Assembly: GCA_012839925.1 (NCBI GenBank)
Contig: DUMJ01000053.1
Span: 48,178 to 112,177, forward strand
Source of the DNA: a bacterium
GTDB taxonomy: Bacteria; DUMJ01
Reading direction: 5' to 3'
Length of the DNA stretch: 64,000 nucleotides
Part shown: piece after piece, positions 31,059 to 40,733 of the stretch
Layout: each line of letters opens with the position of its first letter
Position numbering within the stretch: the stretch's first letter is position 1
Program-made: the position numbers and the translations under genes
The notes under the pieces: model-generated
The model's input: the letters and a program-made list of their open reading frames with translations, nothing else
Told to the model about the DNA's origin: nothing
Databases searched by the model: none

Positions 31059-32437
31059 GATTATACAATACATTGACTAGAAATGAAGATGAATTTATAC
31101 CTAGAAAGCGTAAGATGGCAAGGATGTACGTATGTGGAGTAACCCCGTATGATTACTGTCACGTGGGACATGGAAGATCCTACCTGATCTATGACGTGTT
31201 ATACAGATTTCTAAGATCTGAAGGATTCAGTGTCCTCTGGATTCAGAACTTCACCGACATAGACGATAAAATAATAAATAGGGCAAATGAATTGAATATA
31301 CCTCCAAAAGAACTGGCAGATAGATTTATCTCAGAGTATTTTGTGGATATGGATAGATTTGGTATAAGCAGAGCATTCTTATATCCCAGAGTTACCGAGC
31401 ATATAGATGAGATAGTGGAGTTCATATCAAAAGTTGTAGAAAAGGGTTATGCATACGAATCAGAAGGAGACGTGTATTTCTCTGTAAGAGATTATCCATC
31501 GTATGGAAAACTCTCGAGGCGTTCCCTTGAAGAGATGATAGCTGGAGCCAGGGTTGATCCAAGTGAAAAGAAAAAGGACCCTATGGATTTTGCGCTCTGG
31601 AAATCAGCTAAGCCCGGAGAGCCCTACTGGGATAGTCCATGGGGAAGAGGGAGACCCGGCTGGCATATAGAATGCTCGGTTATGTCTCTCCTGTACCTGG
31701 GGGAGGAGATAGATATACACGGTGGTGGAGCAGATCTCATCTTCCCACATCATGAGAATGAATTAGCCCAATCTGAAGCGGTGGTTGGAGATGGCAAATT
31801 CGTCAGATTCTGGACTCATAATGGGCTGGTAAATTTAAGGTCAGAGAAGATGTCAAAATCTACAGGAAATTTTATAATCCTTAGAGAGATCTTAAATTCA
31901 TACAGACCAGAAGCCTTCAGATTATATCTCCTTGGGACTCACTACAGAAGTCCTCTGGATTTTGACCCTCAGGCACTTGAAGATGCACAGAGGGCTTATA
32001 CGCGAATAGAGGATACTTTAAAGCTTCTATCCCACATCCCTGATCCACCTTCTCCAGCCTATGACCAGGCATTTTGGGATTTCAGAGATGCCCTCTCCAA
32101 TGACCTGAATACTCCACAGGCAATTGGTACCCTGTTCTCCTATATAAGAGAGAATAGACCCTTACTGGATAAGGGCAACTGGGACCCAACGCTACCGATA
32201 TTTAAATTTAACCTCATCAGGATGTGCGAAATTTTAGGATTTAAGATAGAAGAAAAGACCAGTCCAGATTTGGAATCAGATAAGCTCAGAGAAGTGATAG
32301 ATATTATTATCAAAATAAGGAATAAATTGAGAGAGGAGAAGCTATTCCATCTGAGTGATGAGATCAGGGATAGCCTGAACAGTATAGGTGTCATATTAGA
32401 AGATATGAAAGAGGGTACCAGGTGGAAAATGAGCTAA
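31055..32437 (+). CDS. cysS: cysteinyl-tRNA synthetase
   Basis: MYVCGVTPYDYCHVGHGRSYL, GWHIECSVMS, HGGGADLIFPHHENE, KMSKSTGNF. Confidence 0.97.
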   Translation: MRLYNTLTRNEDEFIPRKRKMARMYVCGVTPYDYCHVGHGRSYLIYDVLYRFLRSEGFSVLWIQNFTDIDDKIINRANELNIPPKELADRFISEYFVDMDRFGISRAFLYPRVTEHIDEIVEFISKVVEKGYAYESEGDVYFSVRDYPSYGKLSRRSLEEMIAGARVDPSEKKKDPMDFALWKSAKPGEPYWDSPWGRGRPGWHIECSVMSLLYLGEEIDIHGGGADLIFPHHENELAQSEAVVGDGKFVRFWTHNGLVNLRSEKMSKSTGNFIILREILNSYRPEAFRLYLLGTHYRSPLDFDPQALEDAQRAYTRIEDTLKLLSHIPDPPSPAYDQAFWDFRDALSNDLNTPQAIGTLFSYIRENRPLLDKGNWDPTLPIFKFNLIRMCEILGFKIEEKTSPDLESDKLREVIDIIIKIRNKLREEKLFHLSDEIRDSLNSIGVILEDMKEGTRWKMS

Positions 32438-33111
32438 AAATAGAGGGGAAAAACTCAGTATCAGAAGCTATAAAATCAGGGGTAAAGATACAAAAGATAC
32501 TGATTCAAAAGAGGCTGGCTCCCAGATACGGGGATATTATATCTTCTGCAAAGAGAACAGGGATACCACTTCAGGAAATCCCTTCTCTGGATGCAAAGCA
32601 GGGTATACTTGCATATATATTTCCTGTCCAGCCCAGAGATATTGAAGATTTTTTGGACAAAGAATTTGTCCTCCTGGCTGATGGTATAGAGGACCCTCAT
32701 AATCTGGGGGCTATAATAAGGACTGCTGAGTGTGCAGGAGTAGATGGGATAGTAATTCCCAAACACCGCTCTGCTCTCATCTCCCAGGGGTTGATAAATT
32801 CTTCAGCAGGAGCAATATTTCATCTTCCCTTTGCAGTTGTCAACAATACAGCCCAAGCGGTAGATAAATTTCTAAATGCAGGGTTTTCAGTTTTAGGGGC
32901 AGACCCTGAAGGAGAAACCATCTTTGAGGTAGACTTCAAGTTTCCTGTTCTATTAATAATAGGCGGAGAAGATACAGGACTGAGACCGATAATGAAGAAG
33001 AGGTGTGACAGGCTTATTGGTATCCCTATGAGGGGTAAGATTACATCTCTCAATACTTCGGTATCTGCCGGTATTATTATATATGAAATCGTAAGAAGGT
33101 TATGGAGGTGA
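32422..33111 (+). CDS. rlmB: 23S rRNA 2'-O-methyltransferase (RlmB/TrmH, SPOUT family)
   Basis: DGIEDPHNLGAIIRTAECAGVDGIVIPKHRSA, IGGEDTGLRP, GKITSLNTSVSAGIIIYE. Confidence 0.93.
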   Translation: MENELKIEGKNSVSEAIKSGVKIQKILIQKRLAPRYGDIISSAKRTGIPLQEIPSLDAKQGILAYIFPVQPRDIEDFLDKEFVLLADGIEDPHNLGAIIRTAECAGVDGIVIPKHRSALISQGLINSSAGAIFHLPFAVVNNTAQAVDKFLNAGFSVLGADPEGETIFEVDFKFPVLLIIGGEDTGLRPIMKKRCDRLIGIPMRGKITSLNTSVSAGIIIYEIVRRLWR

Positions 33112-33115
33112 AAAA

Positions 33116-33955
33116 GTGAAAAAGGGGATTAATATCTGGTCATTCCCACAGGGGATGAGCATCGAAGAGTGTATGAGGGTAGCTAAATCTGCCGGTTTTG
33201 AAGGTATAGAGTTATCTATAAATGAGACGGGAGAGTTGGGTCTGGAGAGTAATAGGAATGACATTTTAAGGTATAAAAAGATGTCTGAAGATACAGGTAT
33301 AGAGATAAGTGGGCTGGCATCTGGTCTATACTGGAAATATCCATTTACCAGTAACTCCAGAGAGATCAGGGAAAAGGCAAAAGATATCTGTAAGAAACAG
33401 ATAGAGTTTGCCAATATACTGGGTGTTGATACAGTACTGGTGGTTCCTGGATATGTTGGGGTTGATTTTATACCAGGCTCAGAGGTCATAGAATATGATA
33501 GGGCTTATGATAATGCATTAGAAGCTATAAGCGAACTCTCCATGTTTGCAGAATCTAGTAATGTATGTATAGGGGTAGAAAATGTGTGGAATAAATTTCT
33601 CCTTTCACCGCTAGAGATGAGAGACTTTATAGACAAAATAAATTCTAAGAATGTCGGAGCCTATCTGGACGTTGGTAATATCATCTATACAGGCTATCCA
33701 GAACACTGGGTGAAGATTCTGGCTCACAGGATAAAAAAGGTCCATGTAAAGGACTACAGGAGACAGGGATGTGGTCTATCAGGATTTGTAGACCTTTTAG
33801 CTGGAGATGTAGATTTTCCAAAAGTAATCTCTGCACTAAAAGATATTGGATATAATGACTATCTCAACGCAGAGATGTCAGCATACAAACATTATCCTCT
33901 CCAGATGATTTATAACACATCCAGATCTTTAGATAAAATACTTGGGAGGGATTAA
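33116..33955 (+). CDS. sugar phosphate isomerase/epimerase (TIM barrel)
   Basis: KGINIWSFPQGMSIEECMRVAKSAGFEGIELSINETGELG, GAYLDVGNIIYTGYPE, HVKDYRR. Confidence 0.87.
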   Translation: MKKGINIWSFPQGMSIEECMRVAKSAGFEGIELSINETGELGLESNRNDILRYKKMSEDTGIEISGLASGLYWKYPFTSNSREIREKAKDICKKQIEFANILGVDTVLVVPGYVGVDFIPGSEVIEYDRAYDNALEAISELSMFAESSNVCIGVENVWNKFLLSPLEMRDFIDKINSKNVGAYLDVGNIIYTGYPEHWVKILAHRIKKVHVKDYRRQGCGLSGFVDLLAGDVDFPKVISALKDIGYNDYLNAEMSAYKHYPLQMIYNTSRSLDKILGRD

Positions 33956-34982
33956 TATGATAAAAACTGGATTAATTGGAATAGGATTTATGGGAAGAGG
34001 GCATTTAGACAACTATATAAGACTTGAATCAGAAGGTTTTCCTGTAAAACTGGTGGCGGTATGTGACATAGACCCGAATAAATTCGAAAACAAGTTTCTT
34101 CCAGGAAATATAGATGTTGGAAATCAAAAATATGATTTCAGCAAATACAGACTCTATACAGACATCGAAGAGATGCTGAATAAAGAGGAGTTAGATTATG
34201 TGGATATATGTCTTCCCACATATCTTCATGCAGAAGCCACTATAAAAGCACTAAATAGAGGATTAAATGTTCTATGCGAAAAACCTATGGCTTTAAACTC
34301 CAGAGAATGCAGTGAGATGATAGAGGCGGCAAAGAGAAACAACAGAAAACTTATGATAGCCCATTGCCTAAGGTTCTGGCCTGCATATGAGTATCTGAAA
34401 GAATGCGTGGAGACAAAAAGATTCGGAGAATTCTTGGGTGGATACTTCTATAGAGGAGGTAGTCCCCCAAGATGGTCTTATAAAAACTGGTTACTTACCA
34501 GGGAGAAGAGTGGCGGCTGTATGCTGGACCAGCACGTGCATGATGTGGATACCATAAACTGGTTATTTGGAAAACCCAGGGCTGTTTCTACAATAGCCAG
34601 AAATGTAATTCCAGGAAGCGGGTATGACCTCCTTTCTACAAATTATATATATCCAAATGGCAAGGTGATAAACGCTCAGGACGACTGGACATTACAGGGC
34701 GATTATGGGTTTGAGATGCTCTTCAGGGCAAATTTTGAAGGAGGAAATCTGGTTTTTCAGAATAACATCCTGAAGGTTAATCCGAACGATGCGAAAGGCT
34801 TTATTCCGGAATTATCCAAAGATATAGGATACTACAGAGAGATAAAATATTTCGTAGACTGTCTAAGTAGCAATAAACCAGTTACAGTAGCTCCACCGGA
34901 AAGCAGTAAGGAGACCATAGAGATAGTAGAGGCAGAAGTCAGGTCTGCCGACAAAGATGGGGAGATAACCCCAGTATTATAG
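33942..34982 (+). CDS. Gfo/Idh/MocA family oxidoreductase
   Basis: TGLIGIGFMGRGHLDNY, DICLPTYLHAEATIKALNRGLNVLCEKPMALNSRE, GGCMLDQHVHDVDTINWLFG. Confidence 0.92.
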   Translation: MGGINMIKTGLIGIGFMGRGHLDNYIRLESEGFPVKLVAVCDIDPNKFENKFLPGNIDVGNQKYDFSKYRLYTDIEEMLNKEELDYVDICLPTYLHAEATIKALNRGLNVLCEKPMALNSRECSEMIEAAKRNNRKLMIAHCLRFWPAYEYLKECVETKRFGEFLGGYFYRGGSPPRWSYKNWLLTREKSGGCMLDQHVHDVDTINWLFGKPRAVSTIARNVIPGSGYDLLSTNYIYPNGKVINAQDDWTLQGDYGFEMLFRANFEGGNLVFQNNILKVNPNDAKGFIPELSKDIGYYREIKYFVDCLSSNKPVTVAPPESSKETIEIVEAEVRSADKDGEITPVL

Positions 34983-34985
34983 AAT

Positions 34986-35013
34986 TAGAGCCCCGGTATT
35001 AGCCGGGGCTCTA
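34986..35013. terminator. bidirectional hairpin between convergent genes
   Basis: TAGAGCCCCGG-TATTAG-CCGGGGCTCTA, 11-bp perfect stem exactly between the two stop codons; no T tract. Confidence 0.65.
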
Positions 35014-36270
35014 TCAAATCCTTTCCAGAACATCGGTAGCTTCTTCTAAAAGTAAATCATTTATCTCTTGTGAAAATGGAAATACATTAAAGATCTTGGG
35101 GGCTTGATAACAGGCATAATCTCCCCTGTCTCTGTAGGCGTCTTTTACCGGTATGTATCCTGTAAGTCCGTTTGAATATCCAAAGGTAAATAGTGGAGAG
35201 AACCTCTCTTTTAGCTTTAAGCCATACTCACAGAACACTTCACCTGGGATTCCGATAATTTTCACATCTCCTATAGATATCCCCTGGACAGGAACATTTT
35301 CTATATATGGATTATTTTTAAATCTTTCATAGTTAGACTCAGCTTCTTCTAACCAGTCCTCAATAAAGCGTCTCGCATTCATATTATCTTTAAATATATC
35401 TAGCCAGTAATCAGCCTCTTGCCTGAGTTTTTCTTCTGAAGGGACCTGCAGGGGAAGTTTTATCCTCTTCTCACAGGTCTTTAATACTGGGTTACTTATA
35501 TGTCTCGCATATCTTTCAGCTTTAAAAGTCCTTTTCGACAAGATATAGCCCAGAAATTCAATATCTTCTTCAGTTCCCTCACCCCATCTGTTCATATTGG
35601 TTACCGGGTCTATGTCTCCGCAGAAACCCTGAAAGAATAAGGCTTTACCACCATTTTTTTCTATATTAGATATAACTCTACCAGCCCAATCTGCAGATAT
35701 ACTGTTGGTCCTTCCCAGCACTACTGGATGGCAGGCATAGTTGACCAGATAGATCTTTCGATCATCCCCCTTGAATATCAGGACATTCAGCTTGGGGTCT
35801 ATAGGGTCAAACTTTCTGAGCCTCCTGTTGAAGCCGATTGGTTCTACAATCTCACTATGATATGAAACATCTACATCTTTAATATCTTTTCCAGCCATCT
35901 CTACCGCAGTTCTTAATTTTTCTATTATCCCCTTTGTATAGTCTGAGTCAACCTCTCCCAGTCCCCTCAGCTTTTGAACAGCAGGACCGGAATGTGTATG
36001 TGTGCAGGCGATTAACACATTCTTAACGTCTATATCTTCCCTGTTCGCTATATCCACTCTTAAGTCATCGGCAAATTCTACTGAAAACCCGATCAGATCA
36101 AAGCTTGCAAGAATAAGTTTATTCTCCCCGTCCAGAAGATAAAGGACTCTTATTTTCAGGTCATCTAGGACATTCTCTCCCTTTCTATCCAGATAGAAAC
36201 CATATCCGGTAAGGTCAAGACCAGGGGGTGGAGTAATTACAATTTCTCCATAACCTGCTGACAGTCCCAT
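35014..36270 (-). CDS. neutral/alkaline ceramidase-like hydrolase
   Basis: SAGYGEIVITPPPGLDLTGYG, ACTHTHSGP, NYACHPVVLG, FFQGFCGDIDPVTN. Start ATG 36270; the upstream TTG lies in the GAGGAGG SD. Confidence 0.82.
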   Translation of the reverse strand: MGLSAGYGEIVITPPPGLDLTGYGFYLDRKGENVLDDLKIRVLYLLDGENKLILASFDLIGFSVEFADDLRVDIANREDIDVKNVLIACTHTHSGPAVQKLRGLGEVDSDYTKGIIEKLRTAVEMAGKDIKDVDVSYHSEIVEPIGFNRRLRKFDPIDPKLNVLIFKGDDRKIYLVNYACHPVVLGRTNSISADWAGRVISNIEKNGGKALFFQGFCGDIDPVTNMNRWGEGTEEDIEFLGYILSKRTFKAERYARHISNPVLKTCEKRIKLPLQVPSEEKLRQEADYWLDIFKDNMNARRFIEDWLEEAESNYERFKNNPYIENVPVQGISIGDVKIIGIPGEVFCEYGLKLKERFSPLFTFGYSNGLTGYIPVKDAYRDRGDYACYQAPKIFNVFPFSQEINDLLLEEATDVLERI

Positions 36271-36303
36271 ATATTGCCTCCTCAATCTTAAAGATTAAGA
36301 TAT

Positions 36304-36332
36304 ATTATAATATCAATGATTAAGACTTGCAA
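36304..36332 (-). promoter_or_regulatory. promoter for the ceramidase-like gene
   Basis: Minus strand TTGCAA (36327-36332) - 17 nt - TATAAT (36304-36309). Confidence 0.7.
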
Positions 36333-36355
36333 TGATTATACCCTAGTGCTATATT
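36327..36355 (+). promoter_or_regulatory. promoter for the lipoprotein gene
   Basis: TTGCAA (36327-36332) - 17 nt - TATATT (36350-36355). Confidence 0.7.
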
Positions 36356-36403
36356 ATAAGCAGGATAGACGTTAAGCAAAATCTCTAAAAAGGAGGGAGC
36401 TTT

Positions 36404-36934
36404 ATGTGGAAAAAGTTACTGATACTGCTGGTAATAGTCTTCTTTGCCTTTGGAGCCAGTGGAGGATGTTTGAATGAAGAGCCACCCAATCTTGCCGGTA
36501 CCTGGGAGGGAACTTTAAGCAGGGATGAGAATCCTACTATTCAGGACTTTGCTGATGTAACTATGGAATTAGAGCAGGATGCAGCCGGGAATCTATCCGG
36601 TTCGGTAGATGTGACCTATAATCCTGGTACTAATAATGAGGTCACACTTCCACAGGCTACTATTAGTAGTGAGAGTTCAACAGATAACTTTTCAGCAGAG
36701 ATTACAGCTAAGGGAAATAATAATACAGGACATAACGTGGTTGTAAATTGCGGTGATACAACTTCAGAATTTAAAATCCCAGCCGGTGAAGATTTTACTT
36801 TTGAGTTCTATATACCCCATTTTTATGCCTGCAGAGGTGGAAGCCTAACTGAACTGGTTGGAACATATGTACTTAAGGATAAGTCCAGTAATACTATAGA
36901 TTCCGGTGCTATTAATCTGACAAAAACAGAGTAA
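36404..36934 (+). CDS. predicted lipoprotein of unknown function
   Basis: 176 aa; signal MWKKLLILLVIVFFAFGASGGC with lipobox-like ASGGC; strong AGGAGGG SD. Confidence 0.75.
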   Translation: MWKKLLILLVIVFFAFGASGGCLNEEPPNLAGTWEGTLSRDENPTIQDFADVTMELEQDAAGNLSGSVDVTYNPGTNNEVTLPQATISSESSTDNFSAEITAKGNNNTGHNVVVNCGDTTSEFKIPAGEDFTFEFYIPHFYACRGGSLTELVGTYVLKDKSSNTIDSGAINLTKTE

Positions 36935-36943
36935 TTAGAAGAC

Positions 36944-36980
36944 AAAGCCCGGAAGAATTATAATCTTCTGGGCTTTTATT
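36944..36980 (+). terminator. rho-independent terminator
   Basis: AAAGCCCGGAAGA...TCTTCTGGGCTTTTATT stem with trailing T-rich run. Confidence 0.8.
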
Positions 36981-36987
36981 ACCGTCT

Positions 36988-37266
36988 ATGAAATTTATAT
37001 GTGAAAAGATCAAGGTTAACTATAATCCTCAAGGATTCGATATAAAGAGCTTTGTCTGGAGGAATAGAGAGTATATCATCAGGGAAATTATTTCTACCTG
37101 GCAAGACTGGAAATTTCCAGATACTCTTTCTGGTAAACGCACCTGGCTACAGAGGTATCACAGAAACTACTTTGTCGTAAAAACCGACACGGATGAAGTT
37201 TTTGAACTATATCTGGATAGAAAGGGTAATAGAAGGGATTGGGTCCTTTTAAAAAAGTTATCCTAG
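36988..37266 (+). CDS. conserved small protein of unknown function
   Basis: 92 aa; basic/aromatic-rich, MKFICEKIKVNYNPQGFDIKSFVWRNREYIIREIISTWQDW...RRDWVLLKKLS. Confidence 0.6.
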   Translation: MKFICEKIKVNYNPQGFDIKSFVWRNREYIIREIISTWQDWKFPDTLSGKRTWLQRYHRNYFVVKTDTDEVFELYLDRKGNRRDWVLLKKLS

Positions 37267-38010
37267 TTTATTCTTTGCTATCTCTTCAAAAATCTCCTGT
37301 AAAAGTTCCATATCAAGCTCTGTCAGATTAGACCTTATAAGCAATTCGGGTCTTCTGTTAAGTGTCTTCTTTAATGCCTCTTTCCTTCTATAAAGTTCTA
37401 TCTTTTTGTGGTCTCCACTCAGTAAAACATCCGGGACTTTATATCCTCTAAAATCGTAAGGTCTAGTATAATGGGGATAATCAAAAATTCCCCTATAAAA
37501 AGACTCTTCAGCGATCACTTCACTATCAATAACCTGAGGGAACATCCTGGAGATAGCATCTATAATTACCATAGCCGGGACCTCTCCACCAGAGAGGACA
37601 TAATCCCCTATAGATACCTCTAAATCTGCCAGATGAAGAGCTACCCTTTCATCTACCCCCTCATAATGACCACATATAAGTATCAAAGAGTTTTTTCTGC
37701 TCAGATCCTCTACCAGAGATTGGCTGAGTGGTATACCTTGAGGGGAAAGAAGTATTGCTGTCCCTTCCCCTCTAAGTTTTCTTATATACTCGACACTCTC
37801 AAAAACAGGTTCGGGCTTAAGTATCATACCTCTGCCTCCCCCATATGGATAGTCATCAACTTTTCTATACCTGTCTTGAGTAAAATCTCTGGGGTTAAAT
37901 ATATTTACCACTATATAACCTAACTGTTGAGCCCTCTTTACTATGCTAAAATTTAGAGGACCAATAAAGGCTTCGGGGAAAAGAGAAACAACATCTATAT
38001 AAAGAGACAT
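37258..38010 (-). CDS. trmD: tRNA (guanine-N1)-methyltransferase
   Basis: DVVSLFPEAFIGPL, DYPYGGGRGMILKPEPVFE, GHYEGVDERV, SIGDYVLSGGEVPA. Confidence 0.97.
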   Translation of the reverse strand: MSLYIDVVSLFPEAFIGPLNFSIVKRAQQLGYIVVNIFNPRDFTQDRYRKVDDYPYGGGRGMILKPEPVFESVEYIRKLRGEGTAILLSPQGIPLSQSLVEDLSRKNSLILICGHYEGVDERVALHLADLEVSIGDYVLSGGEVPAMVIIDAISRMFPQVIDSEVIAEESFYRGIFDYPHYTRPYDFRGYKVPDVLLSGDHKKIELYRRKEALKKTLNRRPELLIRSNLTELDMELLQEIFEEIAKNKLG

Positions 38011-38019
38011 ATCTATAAA

Positions 38020-38265
38020 TCAGACAGACTCCACCACTATCTGGACCTTGTTCTTCCCCTTACTACGAGCCAAAGTACTGACAACTGCTCTCACAGCATT
38101 TATAGTTTTCCCCCCTTGCCCCAATACTTTCCCCATCTCTTCATCAGGGACTTTCACTATAAACTTTACCCTGTTACCATTAACTTCAGATTCTACATCC
38201 ACACTATCAACATCATCAACAAGGCATCTTATAAGAAACTTCACCGTACTATAAAGCTCATCCAT
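38020..38265 (-). CDS. khpA: KH-domain RNA-binding protein
   Basis: 81 aa; GKVLGQGGKTINAVRAVV KH motif, between rpsP and trmD. Confidence 0.9.
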   Translation of the reverse strand: MDELYSTVKFLIRCLVDDVDSVDVESEVNGNRVKFIVKVPDEEMGKVLGQGGKTINAVRAVVSTLARSKGKNKVQIVVESV

Positions 38266-38271
38266 CTTTCA

Positions 38272-38529
38272 CTACCCCTTTAGAGCATTGAAGTCTAATC
38301 CCGCTTTTATAAGCAGATATTTCACTGTATCGGTAGGCTGAGCTCCCTTCTGAATCCAGTCTTTAGCCTTCTCCAAATCGATATTTATAATCACTGGATC
38401 AGGAATCGGATCATAATATCCTATTGTATCTATGAACTTACCGTCTCTAGGGCTATGTATATCTGCCACTATAATCCTGTAACTTGGTCTGCCCCGCTTA
38501 CCCATTCTTCTAAGCCTTATCTTTACCAT
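38272..38529 (-). CDS. rpsP: 30S ribosomal protein S16
   Basis: [41 protein letters not shown]. Confidence 0.97.
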   Translation of the reverse strand: MVKIRLRRMGKRGRPSYRIIVADIHSPRDGKFIDTIGYYDPIPDPVIINIDLEKAKDWIQKGAQPTDTVKYLLIKAGLDFNALKG

Positions 38530-38532
38530 ATT

Positions 38533-39837
38533 CTATATTCTACCTCCTAATAATGGAAATCTTCCCTTCTTCTCTAAATGAGAGAATTGCTTAATCATAT
38601 TTTTTATCTGTTCATACTGTTTAAGCAGCTGATTTACTTCCTGCACTGTTGTTCCGCTACCACTGGCGATTCTTCTCTTCCTGCTCGCATTAATTATATT
38701 TGGATTTTCTCTCTCTTCTATAGTCATAGAACCTATAATTGACTCAATCCTTTTAAGTTTCTTTTCGTCTACAGATACGGGTAATTTGGCAGTCAACTTA
38801 GAGAACCCAGGGATAAGCCCCATAACCTGGTCTAGAGGTCCCATATTTCTGATCTCTTTAAGTTGTTCCATAAAATCAACCAATGTGAATTTTTCCAGAG
38901 ATTTTTCTGCCCTTTCTTTAGAAGCTGCCTCTTCAACCTTTTCTACCAGCGTCTTTATATCCCCCATACCAAGGATTCTACTTGCCATTCTATCAGGATA
39001 AAAAGGTTCTATAGCATCAAACTTTTCTCCTGTCCCAATAAATACCACCGGGACTCCAGTAACAGCCCTCATAGAGAGAGCAGAACCACCCCTGGCATCC
39101 CCATCCATTTTGGTGAGAATTATTCCCGTAAGGGGGACAAACTTAACGAACGATTCTCCTATGTTTACCGCATCCTGTCCTGTCATAGCATCAACTACAA
39201 GAAAGACCTCCTGAGGTTTAACTCTTTCGTATGTCTCTTTTAATTCTTCCATCAGGTCATTATCTATATGAAGTCTTCCAGATGTATCAAGTATAACAGG
39301 CTCATAGACCTTTTCTCTGGCAAACTTAACTGCATTTACAGCTATGGTAACTGGGTCAGTATCTTCTTTATAAACGGGGATATTTATACTATTCCCTATT
39401 ATTTCTAACTGCTGAACAGCTGCTGGTCTTCTGGTATCACAGGCAACCAGTAGGGGACGACCCTGCCTTTTCCTATAATACACCGCCAGCTTACCGGCAG
39501 CGGTGGTCTTACCGGCTCCCTGAAGCCCTACCAGCATAACTACGGTGGGCAGATGTTTCTCTGCCCTGACTTCCCCTCCAAGTAAAGATATAAGCTCTTC
39601 ATATATAATCTTCAAAATCTGATCGCCAGGAGATACGCTCTTCAATACAGATTCCTGAAGAGCCTTAGCCTTAACTCTTTCGAGAAAATCTTTTACTACT
39701 TTATAGTTTACATCTGCCTCAAGGAGAGTCACTCTTATCTCTCTCAAAACTTCCTGTATGTCTGCCTCACTGAGTCTTCCCCGTCTCTTAATTCTGTCAA
39801 AAATATTCTGTATACGCTGAGTAAGGATATCAAACAT
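38533..39837 (-). CDS. ffh: signal recognition particle protein Ffh
   Basis: MLVGLQGAGKTTAAGKLA, CDTRRPAAVQQLEI, GDARGGSALSMRAVTGVP. Confidence 0.97.
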   Translation of the reverse strand: MFDILTQRIQNIFDRIKRRGRLSEADIQEVLREIRVTLLEADVNYKVVKDFLERVKAKALQESVLKSVSPGDQILKIIYEELISLLGGEVRAEKHLPTVVMLVGLQGAGKTTAAGKLAVYYRKRQGRPLLVACDTRRPAAVQQLEIIGNSINIPVYKEDTDPVTIAVNAVKFAREKVYEPVILDTSGRLHIDNDLMEELKETYERVKPQEVFLVVDAMTGQDAVNIGESFVKFVPLTGIILTKMDGDARGGSALSMRAVTGVPVVFIGTGEKFDAIEPFYPDRMASRILGMGDIKTLVEKVEEAASKERAEKSLEKFTLVDFMEQLKEIRNMGPLDQVMGLIPGFSKLTAKLPVSVDEKKLKRIESIIGSMTIEERENPNIINASRKRRIASGSGTTVQEVNQLLKQYEQIKNMIKQFSHLEKKGRFPLLGGRI

Positions 39838-39839
39838 AA

Positions 39840-40727
39840 TTAACTCTCCCAGAATAAAGCATTGACAAACTCTTCTCTATTAAAACTCTGCATATCGTCA
39901 ATTCCTTCTCCAACTCCAACCAGAACAACTGGTATCTTCAACTCTGAGGCTATACTTATAACCATACCACCTTTTGCGGTTCCATCAAGTTTGGTGATAG
40001 CTATCCCATCTATCCCCAAAGCATCATTAAACATACGTGCCTGATTTATAGCATTCTGTCCCATAGTCGCATCAATTACCAGTAAAGTATAAATCTCATA
40101 GTTCTCTTTTTCTCTCTCCACAACTCTTTTTATCTTCTTCAGCTCTTCCATAAGATTATACTTTGTATGAAGTCTACCAGCAGTATCTATCATCACTATA
40201 TCTATATCCCTCGATTTAGCAGCCTTTATACCATCAAAAGCAACCGCCCCTGGGTCAGCCCCTTCTCTATGTTTTACAACAGGAATCCCTGCTCTTTCTC
40301 CCCAGATTTCTAATTGTTCTATAGCAGCCGCCCTGAATGTATCGCCTGCAACAAATAGAACAGATTTTCCCCTATCTTTAAGAATCTTACCCAATTTACC
40401 TATGGTGGTAGTTTTACCGCTTCCATTTACTCCTATAACCAGTATAATCCATTTCCCCTGTGAAAATCTATCTATAATATCAGACGAGGGAGGGAAAAGT
40501 TCCAGTATACTATTCTTAAGGAGACCAGATAGTCCATCCCTGGAAGAACCTTTAGCTTTCGTCTTAAGTTCTTCTAATAGTAATTCAGTAGTCTTTGGTC
40601 CGACATCAGAACTTAGAAGAGCTATTTCTAGCTCTTCTAAGTCTTCCGATGATATACTGCTAAATCCTCTCTTTATTAATGCCCTGGTCTTCTCTAAGCC
40701 CTGGCTTAACCTGTCAAACCATCTCAT
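39840..40727 (-). CDS. ftsY: signal recognition particle receptor FtsY
   Basis: VIGVNGSGKTTTIGKLG, AGDTFRAAAIEQLEIW, ITKLDGTAKGG. Confidence 0.97.
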   Translation of the reverse strand: MRWFDRLSQGLEKTRALIKRGFSSISSEDLEELEIALLSSDVGPKTTELLLEELKTKAKGSSRDGLSGLLKNSILELFPPSSDIIDRFSQGKWIILVIGVNGSGKTTTIGKLGKILKDRGKSVLFVAGDTFRAAAIEQLEIWGERAGIPVVKHREGADPGAVAFDGIKAAKSRDIDIVMIDTAGRLHTKYNLMEELKKIKRVVEREKENYEIYTLLVIDATMGQNAINQARMFNDALGIDGIAITKLDGTAKGGMVISIASELKIPVVLVGVGEGIDDMQSFNREEFVNALFWES

Positions 40728-40733
40728 TTTATC

